From Amycolatopsis sp. FBCC-B4732 (GTDB taxonomy: Bacteria; Actinomycetota; Actinomycetes; Mycobacteriales; Pseudonocardiaceae): 64,000 nucleotides of DNA. The DNA is taken from positions 3,310,001 through 3,374,000 of the forward strand of contig NZ_CP095376.1 of NCBI RefSeq assembly GCF_023008405.1, given 5' to 3'. The notes below the pieces were generated by a model that made no database searches, was not told the origin of the DNA, and was given only the letters and a program-made list of their open reading frames with translations. This document shows, one piece after another, positions 8,867 to 16,227 of this stretch. Made by a program: the position numbers and the translations under genes. The stretch's first letter is position 1; every line of letters begins with the position of its first letter.

Positions 8867-9898
8867 TCAGCCCGAGTCGCGGACCACGAGTTCCGGGTCG
8901 AAGATCACCGATTCGGCGCGCAGGTCCGGGTCGGCCATGCGGTCGAGGACCATCCGGGCCATCGCCGCGCCCATCTCCTCGACCGGCTGGCGGACCGTCG
9001 TGAGGCGGGGGCGGCAGCTCAGCGCGACGCGGCTGTCGTCGAAACCGACCACCGCCACGTCGTCCGGGACGCGGCGGCCGGCTTCGCGCAGCACCGTCAG
9101 CGCGCCGTACGCCATCAGGTCGTTGGCCACGAAGAGCCCGTCCAGCGCGGGTTCCTCGGCCAGCAGGCGTTCCATCGCCTGTTCGCCGCCGTGCTCGGTG
9201 AAGTCGCCCTCGGCGACCGCCACGTACGCGTGGCCGTGGCGGGCCATCGCGTCGCGGAAGCCGGCCAGCCGGTCCTGGCCCGCCGGGGTGCCCGCCGGGC
9301 CCGCGATCGTCGCGACGCGACGGCAGCCGCGCGAGACGAGCCGCTCGGCCGCGAGCCGGGCGCCGTCCTGGTGGGCGACGTCGACGTAGCACACCGGTGC
9401 CGGGCGGGCGGGCCGCGCGAACAGCGCCGTCGGCACGCCCGCGTCGGTCAGCGTGCGCGGCAACGGGTCTTCCGCCGGGTGCAGGGAGATCAGCAGGACG
9501 CCGCTGACCTGCTCCTGGCGCAGTTTCGGGACCAGCTTCGCGCGGTCGGTGTCGCTGTCGACGAGCATCAGCAGCGGGTGCAGGCCGTGCGGGCGCAGGT
9601 GGGAGACGACGCCCTCGACGACGCGGCCGAAGAACGGGTCGCCGAAGACCCCGCCGGTGAACGCCTCGACGTGCCGCTCCGGCTCCGACACCACCAGCGC
9701 GATCCCGCCGGTGCGCCGGGTGACCAGTGACCGCGCGGCCCGGTTCGGGACGTAGCCGGTGTCGGCGATCGCGCGTTCGACCGTCTCCCGCAGCTTGGGG
9801 TCGACGTTGCGGACGCTGTTGACCACGCGCGACACCGTGGCCCGCGAGACGCCGGCGACCCGCGCGACGTCCTCCAAGGTGGGCGGCTGCGTCGTCAC
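8867..9898 (-). CDS. LacI-family transcriptional regulator of the glycosidase region
   Basis: The protein has 343 residues. An N-terminal LacI helix-turn-helix (TLEDVARVAGVSRATVSRVV, residues about 6-25) and hinge are followed by a periplasmic-binding-protein-like sensor domain with the usual NDLMAYGAL and VGFDDS motifs. GTG 9898 is chosen because the DNA-binding domain starts there and a TACAAA -10 element lies 6 nt upstream. The operator at 9919-9934 lies in its own promoter, so negative autoregulation is likely. The same palindrome at 3.3-3.5 kb points to the GH-A glycosidase and DUF1996 genes as targets. Confidence 0.9.
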   Translation of the reverse strand: MTTQPPTLEDVARVAGVSRATVSRVVNSVRNVDPKLRETVERAIADTGYVPNRAARSLVTRRTGGIALVVSEPERHVEAFTGGVFGDPFFGRVVEGVVSHLRPHGLHPLLMLVDSDTDRAKLVPKLRQEQVSGVLLISLHPAEDPLPRTLTDAGVPTALFARPARPAPVCYVDVAHQDGARLAAERLVSRGCRRVATIAGPAGTPAGQDRLAGFRDAMARHGHAYVAVAEGDFTEHGGEQAMERLLAEEPALDGLFVANDLMAYGALTVLREAGRRVPDDVAVVGFDDSRVALSCRPRLTTVRQPVEEMGAAMARMVLDRMADPDLRAESVIFDPELVVRDSG

Positions 9899-9904
9899 CC
9901 GTCC

Positions 9905-9910
9905 TTTGTA
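9905..9910 (-). promoter_or_regulatory. -10 element of LacI gene
   Basis: TACAAA on the minus strand lies 6 nt before the GTG start at 9898. The operator palindrome begins 8 nt further upstream, within the -10/-35 interval. Confidence 0.45.
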
Positions 9911-9918
9911 GCACGCTG

Positions 9919-9934
9919 TGAGAGCGCTCTCCCA
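9919..9934. promoter_or_regulatory. LacI-type operator palindrome, copy 3 (autoregulatory)
   Basis: TGAGAGCGCTCTCCCA shares the 12-bp core GAGAGCGCTCTC with the sites at 3305-3320 and 3446-3459. Its position between the predicted -10 and -35 elements of the LacI gene is typical of a repressor blocking its own promoter. Confidence 0.75.
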
Positions 9935-10018
9935 GTGCCGCGCCGCTGACAAATGTCATGACGGCCCGGTGTGCGACGGCACTGCCCCCGTGAGCGCCCG
10001 CGCCGGAGCATTTCCGGC

Positions 10019-10399
10019 ATGACCACCACGACCCGCACCGCCGGTTTCCGGCCCGTGCTGCTGCTCACCGGCGCCTACGCGGCGCTCTCCGTGCTCACGC
10101 TCGCCGTGATCGTCCTGTTCCGCGACCACCCCGCGATGGTGACCGACGCCGTCTGGGTGCGCGCCACCCTCGTCGTCGCCAGTTCGCTGCTGACGTTCGC
10201 CTTCGCCCGCAGCGCCGCCCGCGGATCGGAGAAGGGGCTTCTGCGGCTGCGGATCGTCTCGGCGGTGATGCTGGTGGCGATCGTCGTCATCGTCGCGCTG
10301 CCCGGGCTGTTCCCGCTGTGGCTGCGCGTCGAACAGGGCGTCTGCGGGCTGCTGCTGCTCGGCGTCACCGTCCTGATCAACCGCCGTCGGGCCCGGTAG
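10019..10399 (+). CDS. Small four-helix membrane protein
   Basis: The protein has 126 residues and about four hydrophobic segments (near 12-32, 45-65, 80-98 and 103-120) and no recognisable enzymatic motif. The ATG at 10019 has GGAG at 10005-10008. It ends 10 bp before a DesK-like histidine kinase and is probably in the same operon, so it may be an accessory membrane component of that system. I do not recognise a specific family. Confidence 0.75.
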   Translation: MTTTTRTAGFRPVLLLTGAYAALSVLTLAVIVLFRDHPAMVTDAVWVRATLVVASSLLTFAFARSAARGSEKGLLRLRIVSAVMLVAIVVIVALPGLFPLWLRVEQGVCGLLLLGVTVLINRRRAR

Positions 10400-10409
10400 C
10401 GTTCCGGTG

Positions 10410-11477
10410 GTGGACGGGGCGAGCGACGTGCAGCGCTGGGTGCGCGGCTGGCGGCTGCGGCTGCTCGACGCCGGGATGCTCGTCTACCCGGCGGTCACGC
10501 TCGCGGGCGTGCTGCAGCACTCGACGGGCACCGCGGCGGTCGCGGGCTGCGTGGTCGTGACCGCGTTCGCCGTCGCGTACCTGCTCGCCGCGGCCGCCGC
10601 GGCGCGCCGGGCCGCCCGGCCGTTCTGGGTGCTCACGAGCACTTGTGCCGTGCTGTTCGGCGCCGCGCTCCCCTTCGCCGACGCCGACGCGTTCTTCCTC
10701 GCCGCCGTCGTCCTTTCCCTGGCCGCGCCGCGGCTCCCCCGGCGGGTCGCGGTCGCCCTGGTGGCCGCGGCGGCGCTCGCCGCCGTCGCCGTGCCGTGGC
10801 CGGACGGGCCGGGCTGGGCGCAGGCGGTGGCGCTCGTGTTCACCGTGCTGATGGTCGGCGCGTTCGCCGAAGCGATCCGGGCCAACACCGCGCTGGTCGC
10901 GGCCCGCGCCGAGGTCGCGCGGCTGGCGTCCGAAGCCGAACGCACCCGGATCGCCCGGGACCTGCACGACCTGCTCGGCCATTCGCTCACCGCGATCACG
11001 GTGAAGAGCACCCTGGCGCGACGGCTCGTCGATGCCGACGCCGTTCGCGCGGGTGAGGAGATGACCGCCGTGGAAACGCTGGCCCGCCAGGCCCTGACCG
11101 AAGTCCGCGCGGCGGTGTCGGGCTACCGCGAGGTCTCGCTCGCCGGCGAGCTCGCCCGGGGCCGCGAACTGCTGCGCGCCTGCGGGGTCACCGCCGACCT
11201 GCCCACGGCCACCGACGTCGTGTCCCCCGCCCACCAGGAACTCTTCGGCTGGGTGGTGCGGGAGGGGCTGACGAACGTGGCCCGGCACGCGCGAGCGAGC
11301 CGGTGCGCGGTGACGCTCTCGGCGTCCACTGTGGAGGTTCTCGACGATGGCGTGGGCGGTCCGGCCCAGGGCGGGTCCGGGCTCGAGGGACTGCGCGAGC
11401 GCGTCGACGCGGCCGGCGGTTCCCTCTCGGCCGGGCCGGTGGACCCGCGCGGCTGGCGGTTGCGGGTGACGGTGTGA
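10410..11477 (+). CDS. DesK-like sensor histidine kinase
   Basis: The protein has 355 residues. Five or so transmembrane helices fill residues 10-160, followed by a HisKA_3 dimerisation domain with the phospho-acceptor His near 185 (RDLHDLLGHSLTAI). A short HATPase_c domain carries the N-box in REGLTNVARHA and a GSGLEGLRERV G-box. Such kinases pair with NarL/FixJ regulators, as here. GTG 10410 is preferred over GTG 10407 because a TAGCGT -10-like box at 10397-10402 lies 7 nt upstream of it; either is possible. The stop overlaps the response regulator start (GTGA). Confidence 0.88.
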   Translation: MDGASDVQRWVRGWRLRLLDAGMLVYPAVTLAGVLQHSTGTAAVAGCVVVTAFAVAYLLAAAAAARRAARPFWVLTSTCAVLFGAALPFADADAFFLAAVVLSLAAPRLPRRVAVALVAAAALAAVAVPWPDGPGWAQAVALVFTVLMVGAFAEAIRANTALVAARAEVARLASEAERTRIARDLHDLLGHSLTAITVKSTLARRLVDADAVRAGEEMTAVETLARQALTEVRAAVSGYREVSLAGELARGRELLRACGVTADLPTATDVVSPAHQELFGWVVREGLTNVARHARASRCAVTLSASTVEVLDDGVGGPAQGGSGLEGLRERVDAAGGSLSAGPVDPRGWRLRVTV

Positions 11478-12082
11478 CGATCCGCCTGCTGCTCGCCGAC
11501 GACCAGGAGCTGGTCCGCCAGGCGCTGTGCGCGCTGCTCGCGCTCGAGGACGACTTCGAGGTCGTCGCGTCGGTCGGCCGCGGGGACGAGGTCGTCGCCG
11601 CGGCCCGCGAACACCGGCCCGACGTCGCGCTGCTCGACATCGAGATGCCAGGCCTGGACGGCCTCGCCGCCGCGGCGGTGCTCGCCGCGCAGGTGCCGGA
11701 CTGCCGGGTCGTCATGCTCACGACGTTCGGCCGCGCCGGCTACCTGCGCCGCGCGATCGAGGCGGGCGCCGCCGGGTTCGTGGTCAAGGACGCGCCCGCC
11801 GACGTCCTCGCCGACGCGATCCGCCGCGTCCGGGCCGGCGAACGGGTGGTCGACCCGGCGCTCGCGGTCGCCACCCTGGCGGCGGGCGAATCCCCGCTGA
11901 CCGCCCGCGAACGCGACGTCCTCATCACCGCGCGGACCGGCGCGACGATCGCCGAGATCGCGTCCCGGCTCTACCTGTCCGAAGGCACGGTCCGCAACTA
12001 CGTCTCCGCGGCGATCGCGAAGACCGGCGGCCGCAACCGCGTGGAAGCGGTCCGGATCGCCGACGAGCGGGGCTGGCTCTAG
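11474..12082 (+). CDS. NarL/FixJ-family response regulator
   Basis: The protein has 202 residues. The receiver domain has the acidic pair LLADDQE, phospho-acceptor Asp near 55 (LLDIEMPGLDG) and switch Lys in FVVKDAP. A LuxR-type helix-turn-helix follows (LTARERDVLITARTG through LYLSEGTVRNYVSAAI). GTG 11474 overlaps the kinase stop at 11475-11477, indicating translational coupling and a cognate pair. Targets are not evident. Confidence 0.92.
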   Translation: MTIRLLLADDQELVRQALCALLALEDDFEVVASVGRGDEVVAAAREHRPDVALLDIEMPGLDGLAAAAVLAAQVPDCRVVMLTTFGRAGYLRRAIEAGAAGFVVKDAPADVLADAIRRVRAGERVVDPALAVATLAAGESPLTARERDVLITARTGATIAEIASRLYLSEGTVRNYVSAAIAKTGGRNRVEAVRIADERGWL

Positions 12083-12096
12083 GGTCGCGCGCCGAG

Positions 12097-12117
12097 GTTG
12101 CCCGCCGGCCGGGCGAC
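12097..12117. terminator. Weak bidirectional hairpin
   Basis: GTTGCCCG and CGGGCGAC form an 8-bp stem with one G-U type mismatch around a 5-nt loop. It lies between the convergent response regulator and NPP1 genes. Confidence 0.35.
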
Positions 12118-12136
12118 GGACCTTGGACGCGCGATG

Positions 12137-12898
12137 CTAGGCGTTCTCGTCGAACGGGATGCCGGCCGGCTTGGCCTTGGCGAGGTTGCCGGCGAACTGG
12201 TCGTCCTTGATGCCGAAGGTGGCGCTCCCGAAGTCGGCCTGGGTGAGCTTGTCCCGCAGGCCCGCCGGGTAGCCGTCCCAGCCGACGGGGGCCGGGTACT
12301 GCCAGGTGCCTTTGTGGTTCTCGGGCGGGTCGTCGTTGCCGTTGGCCGCGCGGAAGCAGTGTGTCGAGCCGCCGTCCTTGTGGTAGACGACTTTCGCGTG
12401 GGTGCCTTCGAAGCGCAGGCTCGCGCGGTCGTGGACGGCGAAGCCGCCGTGCTGGGAGGTGGCGACGTACTCGACCTGGTCGTCCTTGACCCAGACGACG
12501 ACGTGCTCCCAGTCGTGCCGGTGGCCGGCGCTGCCCGGGCCGAGGGAGGCCTGGTCCTTCTCGAAGTAGAGGGTGAACATCACCGCGCACCAGCCGTTGT
12601 CGCACTTCTGGCGCGAGTAGGAGTTCGTGTTGTCGAGGTCCCAGGAGTCGCGGCAGTGGCCGTTGGTGTCGCCGCCGAGGGACAGGCCGGGGGCGATCAT
12701 GCCGTCGGGGCCGATGGCGGGGGTCGGGTAGCAGCCGTCCTTGTCGTAGTCGAAGGCCGGCTGGAACGTCTTCTCGAAGTCGCTCGCGTTCGCGGGCAGG
12801 GCGCCCGGCGGGTCGGCGAGAGCGGTCGCGGGGAAGAGGACGGAGAGGGCCAGCGCGCCGGCGGCAGCGGCGGCCAGGGTGCGGGAACGGTGCGCCAT
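12137..12898 (-). CDS. Secreted NPP1/Nep1-like (NLP) family protein
   Basis: The protein has 253 residues. A signal peptide (about 1-27, ending ALA) is followed by an NPP1 domain containing the heptapeptide GHRHDWE (near residue 127), which in plant-pathogen NLP proteins coordinates the metal needed for binding plant sphingolipids. Paired cysteines are also present (GHCRDSWDL, CDNGWC). The family is known for cytolysins acting on dicot membranes; in saprophytic actinomycetes the role is unknown. The in-frame ATG at 12964 is rejected because ATG 12898 has AGGAG 7 nt upstream and begins the signal peptide. Confidence 0.88.
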   Translation of the reverse strand: MAHRSRTLAAAAAGALALSVLFPATALADPPGALPANASDFEKTFQPAFDYDKDGCYPTPAIGPDGMIAPGLSLGGDTNGHCRDSWDLDNTNSYSRQKCDNGWCAVMFTLYFEKDQASLGPGSAGHRHDWEHVVVWVKDDQVEYVATSQHGGFAVHDRASLRFEGTHAKVVYHKDGGSTHCFRAANGNDDPPENHKGTWQYPAPVGWDGYPAGLRDKLTQADFGSATFGIKDDQFAGNLAKAKPAGIPFDENA

Positions 12899-13045
12899 CG
12901 CGGGCTCCTGCGGGTTCGTCGGTGATTTTCCGACCAGGCTCGTGTGATCGCTCCGGATTGGCAACCGCGGCGGCGCGAGTCTGCCCGGCTGCCGCTATCC
13001 GTGGGGCACGAACGCGCAGAACTGGTTCCGCGGCCGGGGCGCGGC

Positions 13046-13051
13046 TACGTT
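13046..13051 (+). promoter_or_regulatory. -10 element of leaderless small-protein gene
   Basis: TACGTT followed by 6 nt and ATG 13058. The same hexamer and spacing occur before the DinB gene at 8850. Confidence 0.45.
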
Positions 13052-13057
13052 TGAAGC

Positions 13058-13405
13058 ATGCCCGAACCCATCCTGATCTCCATCGCCGCCGCACTGGCGG
13101 CGAAGGGGGCGACTGGCCTCTACGACCTGGTGAAACGCAAGTTCGCCAAGGACCCTGCGGCCACTTTGGCCCTGGAAGCGGCCGCGTCGGCGCCGTCGTC
13201 CGACACCCAGCCGATCCGGGCGCTCGCCGAGCGGCTGGAGTCGGCCGGGACGGAGGACCGGGAGTTCGCGGAAGCCCTGCGCACGGAGTGGGAGAAGCTC
13301 CCGGAGGGCCGCGTGACGTACGGCGGCGTGCACAACACGGTGACCGGCACCGTGACGGGCAAGGTCATCCAGGCCGGCGACGTGCACGGCAACATCAACC
13401 TCTGA
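13058..13405 (+). CDS. Small protein with RHIM/BASS3-like amyloid signalling motif
   Basis: The protein has 115 residues. Residues 1-85 are helical, with a hydrophobic start (PILISIAAALAAKGATGLYD) and then amphipathic charged segments. The last 26 residues are Gly/Val/Asn-rich and end GKVIQAGDVHGNINL. This tail resembles the bacterial BASS3 motif, related to the RHIM of animal necroptosis kinases with its VQxG-type core. In the N-terminal position BASS proteins often carry a small helical, membrane-active cell-death domain (Bell). No NLR partner is adjacent. ATG 13058 has no Shine-Dalgarno sequence, but TACGTT ends 6 nt upstream, so the mRNA is probably leaderless. Its end overlaps rhaB convergently by 11 bp. 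Confidence 0.7.
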   Translation: MPEPILISIAAALAAKGATGLYDLVKRKFAKDPAATLALEAAASAPSSDTQPIRALAERLESAGTEDREFAEALRTEWEKLPEGRVTYGGVHNTVTGTVTGKVIQAGDVHGNINL

Positions 13406-14801
13406 GCCGGGCCTCGGCGGCGTCCCAGTCCCCCTGGCCCGACGGCTCGTAGCGGCGGATCTCCTGCGTCTCCCGCACCAGCGCCCGCATCGCCGCCAGG
13501 TCCGGCAGGTCCTCCCCCAGCGCCCGGGCCTGCACCAGCACGTTCCCCAGCGCCGCCGCCTCCACCGGGCCCGCCAGGACCGGGACGCCGCACGCGTCCG
13601 CCGTCGACTGGCAGAGGAGTTCGTTGCGGGCGCCGCCGCCGACCAGGTGGACCGCGTCCACCACGCGGCCGGTCAGCTGGGCTGCCTCGCGGATCGTGCG
13701 GCGGTGGGCCACCGCCAGGCTGTCGATGATGCACCGGACCATCGCGGGCCGGTCCGCGGGAACGGGCTGACCGGTGGCCGTGCACGCTGCCGCGATGCGG
13801 GCGGGCATGTCGCCCGGGGGCAGGAACTCCGGGGCGTCGATGTCCACCACCGCCGCCGGTGCCGGGGACGAAGCCGCGGCCGTCAGCAACCCCGGGAGGT
13901 CCGGGGATGACCACGTGCGCAAGGTCTCCGACAGCACCCACAGGCCCATCACGTTGCGCAGGAAACGAATGGTGCCGTCGACGCCGCCCTCGTTCGTGAA
14001 GTTCGCCGCCAACGCCGCGTCGCTCAGCTCCGGTGCGGGCAGCTCCAGGCCGGCCAAGGACCACGTGCCCGACGAGATGTAGGCGAAGTTCTCCCCCGGA
14101 GACGCCGGGACCGCGACCACCGCCGACGCCGTGTCGTGCGAGCCCACCGCGATCACCGGGACACCGGAAAGCTCCGGAGCCGTGCCGACCACCGTGCCGG
14201 GATCACGCAGCGGGGGCAGCAGGCGCGACGGGATGCCCACCCGCGAAGCGAGCGGATGAGCCCACTCCCGGGAACGCACGTCGTACAGCTGGGTCGTCGA
14301 CGCGTTGGTCCGCTCGGCCCCGATCGAGCCCGTCAGCCAGTAGTTCAGCAGGTCCGGGATCAGCAGCAGCGCCGACGCGGCCTCGAGCCGGTCGCCCTCG
14401 GCCACCAGCTGGTACAGCGTGTTGAACGGCAGCTGCTGCAGGCCCGTCACGTCGTACAGCTCGCGCGCGGACACCGAGGCCGCCACCTTTTCCGCGACGC
14501 CGTCGGTGCGGGGATCGCGGTAGCAGAAGGGATTGCCGAGCAGCGCGCCCCGGGCGTCCAGGAGGCCGTAGTCGACGGCCCAGGAGTCGATGCCGACGCC
14601 GTCCACCGCGCCGGCGTCGCGGATCCCCGCCAGGGTTTCGCGGTAGAGCCCCAGGACGTCCCAGTACAACGCCGGCCCGGCGCGGACGCCGCCGTTCGGG
14701 AAGCGGCGCACCTCCGCCAGGCTCAACGTCGAAGGACCGACGGTGCCGGCCATCACGCGCCCGCTGGACGCGCCGAGGTCGACGGCCGCCACCCGCTTCA
14801 C
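13395..14801 (-). CDS. rhaB: L-rhamnulose kinase
   Basis: The protein has 468 residues, close to the family norm for FGGY-type rhamnulokinases. AAVDLGASSGRVM opens the first actin-like ATPase domain; SSGTWSLAGLE and VHLVGGGARNELLCQ are family motifs of the C-terminal half. It phosphorylates L-rhamnulose to L-rhamnulose 1-phosphate, the substrate of the aldolase encoded upstream. GTG 14801 overlaps the stop of the preceding isomerase gene by 4 bases (GTGA). It is the last gene of the nine-gene leftward rhamnose operon. Confidence 0.92.
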   Translation of the reverse strand: MKRVAAVDLGASSGRVMAGTVGPSTLSLAEVRRFPNGGVRAGPALYWDVLGLYRETLAGIRDAGAVDGVGIDSWAVDYGLLDARGALLGNPFCYRDPRTDGVAEKVAASVSARELYDVTGLQQLPFNTLYQLVAEGDRLEAASALLLIPDLLNYWLTGSIGAERTNASTTQLYDVRSREWAHPLASRVGIPSRLLPPLRDPGTVVGTAPELSGVPVIAVGSHDTASAVVAVPASPGENFAYISSGTWSLAGLELPAPELSDAALAANFTNEGGVDGTIRFLRNVMGLWVLSETLRTWSSPDLPGLLTAAASSPAPAAVVDIDAPEFLPPGDMPARIAAACTATGQPVPADRPAMVRCIIDSLAVAHRRTIREAAQLTGRVVDAVHLVGGGARNELLCQSTADACGVPVLAGPVEAAALGNVLVQARALGEDLPDLAAMRALVRETQEIRRYEPSGQGDWDAAEARLRG

Positions 14802-16219
14802 GGGCGCACCACCGTCAGCTCCAGGCCGAGCAGGTCCGCGACCGCCGTCAGCTCGGCGACGCGGTGGCCGGTGCCCAGCGCCCAGTGGTGGGCGATGCCG
14901 CTGGCCGACCACGCGTCGGTCCACTCCCCCGGGTCGCAGCCGAAGTCGACGCGGGAGGTCGTGTTGCCGATGCGCAGCAGCGGCCCGGGCACGACCGTGC
15001 CCTCGGACGCGATGAGCGAGAACGTCCCGTCGCGCCGCTGCCCGAGGCCGCACAGCGTGACCGGGCCCGGCTTGACGTCGAACTCCACCGACACGCCCCA
15101 GCCGCGCTTGCCGTGGTAGACGCCGAGGCCGCGCAGCAGCGGCTTGCGGGCGCTGATCCCGAGGTGCGCCGGGCCGTCGTGGCCCATTTCGACGACGCCG
15201 TCGTGGAAGTTCAGCGCCTGCAGCTCGGTGAACGAGCCGCCCGCGCCGAGCCGGTCCATGATCAGCATCGCCAGTGACGTGCGCAGCTCGTACTCGCCGA
15301 CCGCGGGGATGCCGCGCGCGGTGAGCAGCGACGCGCCGAGGATGAAGCCGGCGCCGACGCGTTCGTGGGTCTCGCCGTCGAGGCCGCGGTGGTAGTACGC
15401 CAGCGAATCCAGCGAGAAGTCCTCGACGAGCCGGTCGAGCGCCACGGAAACCCGGGCGCCCCAGGCGAAGTCTTCGTCCACGACGGACTCGTCCACGGTG
15501 AACACGTCGCACGCCAGCGCGACCCGGGCGGCCGTCTCGTCGTCGGACACCTTCTCGACGCGCACCCGCAGGTCGTCGACCTCGAGGATCTCGACGTGCC
15601 CGCCGAGCTGGGCCGAGACCAGGGTCGGGTCGGTGGAGACGTCCATCATGCCCGGGTAGAGGTGCCCGAGCAGGCCGTGGCGGCCGTGGCGCAGCGCCGC
15701 CCGCACGCCGGCCGCCTTGATCCAGCGTTCGATGCGGGTCCACGCCCGCGGATCTTCCAGGTACCCGGACACCGAACGGAATTCGACGCCCAGCCGGCGG
15801 AACGCGTTGGCCATCTCCGGCAGCGGGCACGCACCGCAGTAGGCGAGCCAGGCGCCGGTGTCGAAGGACTCGTGGTCCATCGACTCGGTGGGCTGCAGGT
15901 TGAGCAGCAGCACCGGCGCGCCCGAGCGCTGCGCGACCGGGGCCAGCATGCTGGACGTCAGGTACGTGGTGAGGAACCCGATGATCAGGTCGCACCCGGC
16001 GACGCGCAGCTTCTCCGCCGCGGCCGCGCCTTCGGCCGCGTCCGAGACGAACCCGGCGTCGACGACCTCGCAGTCCAGTTCGGACAGTCGCGAAGAGACG
16101 CGGCGCGCCGACGCCTCCAGCTGGGGCAGCAGCGAAGGGAACTGCGGCCAGTACGCGCCGAGCCCGCCGGAGACGAGCCCGACCCGGGTCTGGCGCGGCG
16201 TGATGCGATCGAGGGTCAT
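14798..16219 (-). CDS. L-fucose/L-arabinose isomerase family protein
   Basis: The protein has 473 residues. It starts VGLVSGGLGAYWPQFPSLLP, has the Rossmann-like segment GCDLIIGFLTTYLTSS, and metal-site motifs such as FTVDESVVDEDFAWGAR and ELQALNFHDGVVEMGHDGP near the C-terminus. These place it in the fucose/arabinose isomerase fold, unrelated to the RhaI-type isomerase three genes upstream. Its sugar is unknown; the product may share the kinase and aldolase of this operon. ATG 16219 is preceded by AGGAG that overlaps the TAG of the upstream gene, so translation is coupled. Confidence 0.82.
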   Translation of the reverse strand: MTLDRITPRQTRVGLVSGGLGAYWPQFPSLLPQLEASARRVSSRLSELDCEVVDAGFVSDAAEGAAAAEKLRVAGCDLIIGFLTTYLTSSMLAPVAQRSGAPVLLLNLQPTESMDHESFDTGAWLAYCGACPLPEMANAFRRLGVEFRSVSGYLEDPRAWTRIERWIKAAGVRAALRHGRHGLLGHLYPGMMDVSTDPTLVSAQLGGHVEILEVDDLRVRVEKVSDDETAARVALACDVFTVDESVVDEDFAWGARVSVALDRLVEDFSLDSLAYYHRGLDGETHERVGAGFILGASLLTARGIPAVGEYELRTSLAMLIMDRLGAGGSFTELQALNFHDGVVEMGHDGPAHLGISARKPLLRGLGVYHGKRGWGVSVEFDVKPGPVTLCGLGQRRDGTFSLIASEGTVVPGPLLRIGNTTSRVDFGCDPGEWTDAWSASGIAHHWALGTGHRVAELTAVADLLGLELTVVRP

Positions 16220-16227
16220 CGGCTCTC

